A DNA stretch of 24,845 nucleotides, taken from positions 1 through 24,845 of the IMG/VR virus record IMGVR_UViG_3300028490_000029. One strand, written 5' to 3'. The translations under genes were made by a program, and so were the position numbers. The notes under the pieces were generated by a model. It was not told where the DNA came from. It made no database searches and saw only the letters and a list, made by a program, of their open reading frames with translations. Positions 21,575 through 24,845 of this stretch are shown here, in pieces (within the stretch, counting starts at the first letter, position 1; the number at the start of each line of letters is the position of its first letter). Source of the stretch: a virus.

Positions 21575-21850
21575 ATGCCTGCATCAATTACTGGAAAAAC
21601 ACAAAACTGGTTTACACCTAACCCATTAATGTCTAAAACTATCACAGCAGGAGAAAGCATAAAGGTATCTAAGATATCTGCTATTTTTTGTACGGATGCC
21701 TCTGGAACTGGGATAGATGTAAAGGTAACTTTGCAAGGTTTTGGAACACCTTTCCCAATTCCTGCAGGAACCTCTCTTGGAATAGATTCTGCAGTAGATG
21801 AGATCTCAATAGATACTGCATGTACTCTTTTTGCAATGGGTGGAAAATAA
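21575..21850 (+). CDS. Small beta-rich virion-like protein (91 aa)
   Basis: The first gene after the second repeat element; an AAAAAAGGGG-type ribosome binding site lies before ATG 21575. The protein contains strands SKTITAGESIKVSKISAIFC, GIDVKVTLQGFGTPFPI and SIDTACTLFAMGG, resembling a single jelly-roll or Ig-like domain with no signal peptide. Its place just before the giant repeat gene suggests a structural accessory, such as a fibre connector. Function unknown. Confidence 0.6.
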   Translation: MPASITGKTQNWFTPNPLMSKTITAGESIKVSKISAIFCTDASGTGIDVKVTLQGFGTPFPIPAGTSLGIDSAVDEISIDTACTLFAMGGK

Positions 21851-21854
21851 AGCA

Positions 21855-24845
21855 ATGGCTAATATCCTAAAGCCACTAATCCCGCTATTCCCAAACTCCC
21901 CTTCTGGGAGCAGTAAATCATCCCCTTCTCCTATCCCAACAACTCCTCCGAAAGTAATATCCTCTGTAATACTTAACGACAAGAGAGACGGTATACTTGT
22001 CACATGGGACATGAATATGCAGGCTATTGGGGATATACATGACTGGATTAATATAAAAATAAATAGTAATTTCGAGGGTTCTGTTATTGCAGTAACCGTA
22101 AACCCTAGTAATAGGAAGCAGACAGCCTTGGTTCTGGATCGTGAGATATTATATGGGGATGCAGTAGAGTGGATTTATTCCGACGGATCTCTTATTGGTA
22201 GTATAAGAGGAGAGAATGGAATAGAGGCACTCCCTGGGACATATTCTACTGACGTTCAAATACTTCCAGATAAATTTACTGTGGCCATGAGCCAGACAGG
22301 GCAAACTAATCCAACTATGTTTACTGGAGTTAATGCTGATATCCCTTATGATCCAGAAACCTCTCCTACCTGTACAATAAGACCTCCAGGAGAGGGGATC
22401 ACAGTAGGAAGTGTCCTTATAGAGACCAACGATGAGATCACTGGAGTACACTGGAAAGGAAATAATGACATTACTCACATTTATATGTTAAATGCAGAAA
22501 CAGTAACACACTTTGAAAGTGGGAATGGTGCAAACCCAGGATCTGCCCCAACCTGGGCTATCTGTGATAACTGTCTTGAATTGCGAGAGTTCTCATGTGC
22601 AAATGTCTCCCCTGGTATGAAAAGTATTGCCCATGCATGGAAAGGATGTAGAAACCTAACCAGTTTTAACACAGGGTTCCTATCTCATGTAACAGAGGCC
22701 TATAGAGCATGGTATGAGTGCAGGAGGATTGTAGCGTTCAATGCCTCTGGACTCTCTTCCTTGATCTCTGCAGAGGATACCTGGTATGGTAACTTCTATC
22801 TGGAGTCTTTTGATGCCTCTGCAATGACATCATTAGTTATGGCGCAATGGACATGGCAAAACTGTATAGTTATGAAATCTTTTGACGCTTCTGGACTAAC
22901 CTCTGTAACAAATGCTTTTAAGGCGTGGTATGGATGTGTAGAACTCCTAGACTTTGACACTTCTGCGCTGACTAAGGTAACAGACGTCTCTTCTAGTTGG
23001 TTTAGATGCCCCGCATTAAAGTCCTTCAATGCCTCTGGACTAACCTCTATAACAAAAATAGCAAATTCATGGGATGGATGTCATGAACTTATCTGTATCG
23101 GTGGGACTCTTGATACTACATCATGTACAGTCAAGACAAAAGCATTCTTTGAGTGTAATAAACTAACCTCTCCAGATGCATCAACACAAACACAATTAGT
23201 ATCTACAGCAGGACTCTCCTGGACAAACCCAGGGCAGTGTCCCCCTGCACAAAAGAAGTTCAAATCAATAGTCTTTGCCTCTAACCAGGCGGATGCTGTA
23301 CCTACTATGTTCTCTGGAGTAAGTGCAGATGTATCGGTTGATCCTGTCACTACTCCCACAATTTCAATAGCAGATAATGGGGATGGATCTTGGACAGTAG
23401 AGACAGATGATGAGATCACTGGAGTACACTGGATGGGTAAAAACAGTGTTACTAAGATCAACATAGTAAATGCAGAAACAGTGACACACTTTGAAGATTC
23501 AAATATAGGTAATGTTACCCTATGGACTGTATGTATAAACCTACCTTTATTAACTGATTTTGAGTGTAGTAACCTGTCTTCTGAAATGAAGAGTATTTCG
23601 ATGGGATGGAAAAATTGTCCTGCCCTGGAGACATTCTCTATAAAAGGCAGTAATGGTATTATCCAGGCTAAATCGGCCTGGGAAGACTGTATCGGATTAA
23701 CATCATTCGATGCTTCTGCTCTTGGATCTCTAGTGATGGCAGAGAAGGCATGGACTAACTGTAAAGAGTTAACATCATTCGATGCTTCTGCCCTAACCTC
23801 ATTAGTAAATGTAAAAGAAGCATGGATGTCTAACTTCAAGATGGTATCATTCGATGCTTCTGGATTAACCTCCGTAACTCATGCAGACAGCGCATGGAAA
23901 TTCTCCGGGCTTCTATCTTTTGATGCATCCACTATGTCATCATTGCTTATAGCAGTAGATTCCTGGCGCAGTTGTGAGGACATAACATCATTTGATGCTT
24001 CTGGCCTAACTTCACTGGAGAATGCTACCGAATCTTGGTTCGGATGTACAGCATTAACATCATTCGATGCTTCTGGATTAACCTCTGTGACTCATGCAGA
24101 TAGAGCATGGGATGGGTGTATAAAAATGACATCATTCAATGCCTCTGGGTTAACCTCCGTAGAGCATGCATATAGATCGTGGCATGAATGTAAGGCACTA
24201 ATATCATTTGATACCTCTGCATTAACTTTATTAACCTCAGTGGCAGAGACATGGACTCACTGTGATTCACTAACATCATTCGATACCTCTGGTTTAATAC
24301 TGGTAGTAGATGCAGTTTCTGCCTGGTCTTGGTGCGGATCGTTAACATCATTCGATGCCTCTGGATTAAGTGAAGTGGTAAACGTAAAAACTGCCTGGTA
24401 TAACTGCCTGGAACTCATAGACTTTGACACTTCTGCTCTGACTAAGGCTGAGGACATAAATAGCTCATGGGAAGGGTGTACAAAGATGACATCATTCAAT
24501 GCTTCTGGTTTAACTTCCATAAAATCTATGTCCCGTTCTTGGTACAAATGTCATGAACTTATCTGTATCGGTGGGACTCTTGATACTACATCATGTACAG
24601 ACAAGACAAAAGCATTCTTTGAGTGTAATAAACTAACCTCTCCAGATGCATCAACACAAGCACAATTAGTATCTACAGCAGGACTCTCCTGGACAAACCC
24701 AGGGCAGTGTCCTTCTTTACAAAAGAAGTTCAAATCAATAGTCTTTGCCTCTAACCAGGCGGATGCTGTACCTACTATGTTCTCTGGAGTAAGTGCAGAT
24801 GTATCGGTTGATCCTGTCACTACTCCCACAATTTCAATAGCAGAT
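21855..24845 (+). CDS. Giant modular repeat protein, BspA/DUF285-like (3' end outside window)
   Basis: A single frame runs without a stop from ATG 21855 to the window edge: 997 codons. Residues 1-30 are Pro/Ser-rich (PLIPLFPNSPSGSSKSS); about 35-135 is a fibronectin-like or other beta domain (VILNDKRDGILVTWDMNMQA). Then two modules and the start of a third follow. Each module has a head (TMFTGV or TMFSGV, DEITGVHW, NAETVTHFE), a run of 24-residue units of the form SFDASGLTSV-x6-AW-x2-C-x2-L, and a cap (ICIGGTLDTTSCT, KTKAFFECNKLTS, GLSWTNPGQCP). The units resemble BspA/DUF285 leucine-rich-like repeats in which the usual 'MF-x-x-C' is 'xW-x-x-C'. By position it is probably a tail fibre or host-contact adhesin; that role is inferred. 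Confidence 0.85.
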   Translation, partial: MANILKPLIPLFPNSPSGSSKSSPSPIPTTPPKVISSVILNDKRDGILVTWDMNMQAIGDIHDWINIKINSNFEGSVIAVTVNPSNRKQTALVLDREILYGDAVEWIYSDGSLIGSIRGENGIEALPGTYSTDVQILPDKFTVAMSQTGQTNPTMFTGVNADIPYDPETSPTCTIRPPGEGITVGSVLIETNDEITGVHWKGNNDITHIYMLNAETVTHFESGNGANPGSAPTWAICDNCLELREFSCANVSPGMKSIAHAWKGCRNLTSFNTGFLSHVTEAYRAWYECRRIVAFNASGLSSLISAEDTWYGNFYLESFDASAMTSLVMAQWTWQNCIVMKSFDASGLTSVTNAFKAWYGCVELLDFDTSALTKVTDVSSSWFRCPALKSFNASGLTSITKIANSWDGCHELICIGGTLDTTSCTVKTKAFFECNKLTSPDASTQTQLVSTAGLSWTNPGQCPPAQKKFKSIVFASNQADAVPTMFSGVSADVSVDPVTTPTISIADNGDGSWTVETDDEITGVHWMGKNSVTKINIVNAETVTHFEDSNIGNVTLWTVCINLPLLTDFECSNLSSEMKSISMGWKNCPALETFSIKGSNGIIQAKSAWEDCIGLTSFDASALGSLVMAEKAWTNCKELTSFDASALTSLVNVKEAWMSNFKMVSFDASGLTSVTHADSAWKFSGLLSFDASTMSSLLIAVDSWRSCEDITSFDASGLTSLENATESWFGCTALTSFDASGLTSVTHADRAWDGCIKMTSFNASGLTSVEHAYRSWHECKALISFDTSALTLLTSVAETWTHCDSLTSFDTSGLILVVDAVSAWSWCGSLTSFDASGLSEVVNVKTAWYNCLELIDFDTSALTKAEDINSSWEGCTKMTSFNASGLTSIKSMSRSWYKCHELICIGGTLDTTSCTDKTKAFFECNKLTSPDASTQAQLVSTAGLSWTNPGQCPSLQKKFKSIVFASNQADAVPTMFSGVSADVSVDPVTTPTISIAD
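22584..23090 (+). repeat. Repeat array of module 1 (7 units)
   Basis: Seven units, the first of 25 residues and six of 24 (169 codons in all). Conserved positions are F3, S6, L8, a Trp at 18 and Cys at 21 in most units. One unit (AEDTWYGNFYL) lacks the Cys. Confidence 0.85.
23081..23375 (+). repeat. Module junction repeat, copy A
   Basis: 295 bp that recur at 24551-24845 (1,470 bp or 490 codons later) with about six differences. It encodes the end of one module (cap) and the start of the next head. Confidence 0.9.
23553..24560 (+). repeat. Repeat array of module 2 (14 units)
   Basis: Fourteen units: the first 25 residues, one of 23 and twelve of 24 (336 codons). The DNA motif ATCATTCGATGCTTCTG and close variants recur at the start of many units. 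The first and the last two units match the first and last two of module 1, so the extra seven units were gained internally. Confidence 0.85.
24551..24845 (+). repeat. Module junction repeat, copy B
   Basis: Near-identical to 23081-23375; the differences seen change a Val to Asp, a Thr to Ala, and PPA to PSL. The match continues to the window edge, so a third module head follows and the true repeat is longer. Confidence 0.9.

Noticed and set aside
23081-23839. Long open frame on the minus strand (252 codons), with others nearby
   Set aside because: It is antisense to the repeat gene and its own repeats simply mirror the + strand units. No ribosome binding site was seen, and the + strand frame is continuous and domain-like.

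Overview
The window is the late (structural) half of a tailed double-stranded DNA phage or prophage with a lambda/HK97-like siphovirus plan. It is A+T-rich (about 60% by eye). Nearly every gene is on the + strand, tightly packed, with short ATGA/TAATG-type overlaps. Two predicted lipoproteins with lipobox signals and a GH19-type endolysin point to a Gram-negative host. A TTATTCACA-type DnaA box cluster and AT-rich codon use would fit a Campylobacterota-like host, but that is only a guess.

Layout. (1) 1-1754: a partial unknown gene, a 53-residue membrane protein, a degenerate short tandem repeat, a small lipoprotein, and a GH19 endolysin that itself carries a lipoprotein signal; this looks like a lysis cassette placed before the packaging genes. 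(2) 1816-2457: a gpZ-like tail completion protein, followed by about 215 bp holding hairpins and a 10-bp-period direct repeat. (3) 2687-6525: terminase small subunit, a ParB-methyltransferase fusion whose catalytic DPPY motif is missing, terminase large subunit (GpA type), and a small ribbon-helix-helix-like protein. (4) 6523-6797: an intergenic element of 275 bp that recurs, apparently base for base, at 21261-21535. (5) 6825-11241: head genes (gpW-like joiner, portal, prohead protease, major capsid with scaffold-like N-terminus, DUF2190 decoration protein, head-tail joining protein, probable tail terminator). (6) 11243-19859: tail genes (tail tube, gpG/gpGT chaperones linked by an A AAA AAG -1 frameshift site, 1209-residue tape measure, several small proteins, hub-like baseplate protein). 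(7) 19863-21263: an orphan Cys-rich 466-residue protein. (8) After the second 275-bp copy: a 91-residue protein and a very large gene that runs off the window (at least 997 residues), made of 24-residue Trp/Cys repeats of BspA/DUF285-like character grouped in modules that are themselves duplicated.

How the genes fit together. TerS/TerL package DNA through the portal into a capsid matured by the HK97-type protease. The joiner, FII-like and terminator-like proteins connect the head to the tail. The G/GT chaperones load the tape measure, on which the tube polymerises. The distal genes build the tip, and the terminal repeat protein is the best candidate for a host-contact fibre or adhesin. The two items most worth a second look are the 275-bp DnaA-box-bearing element duplicated around the virion module and the modular repeat giant at the right end.
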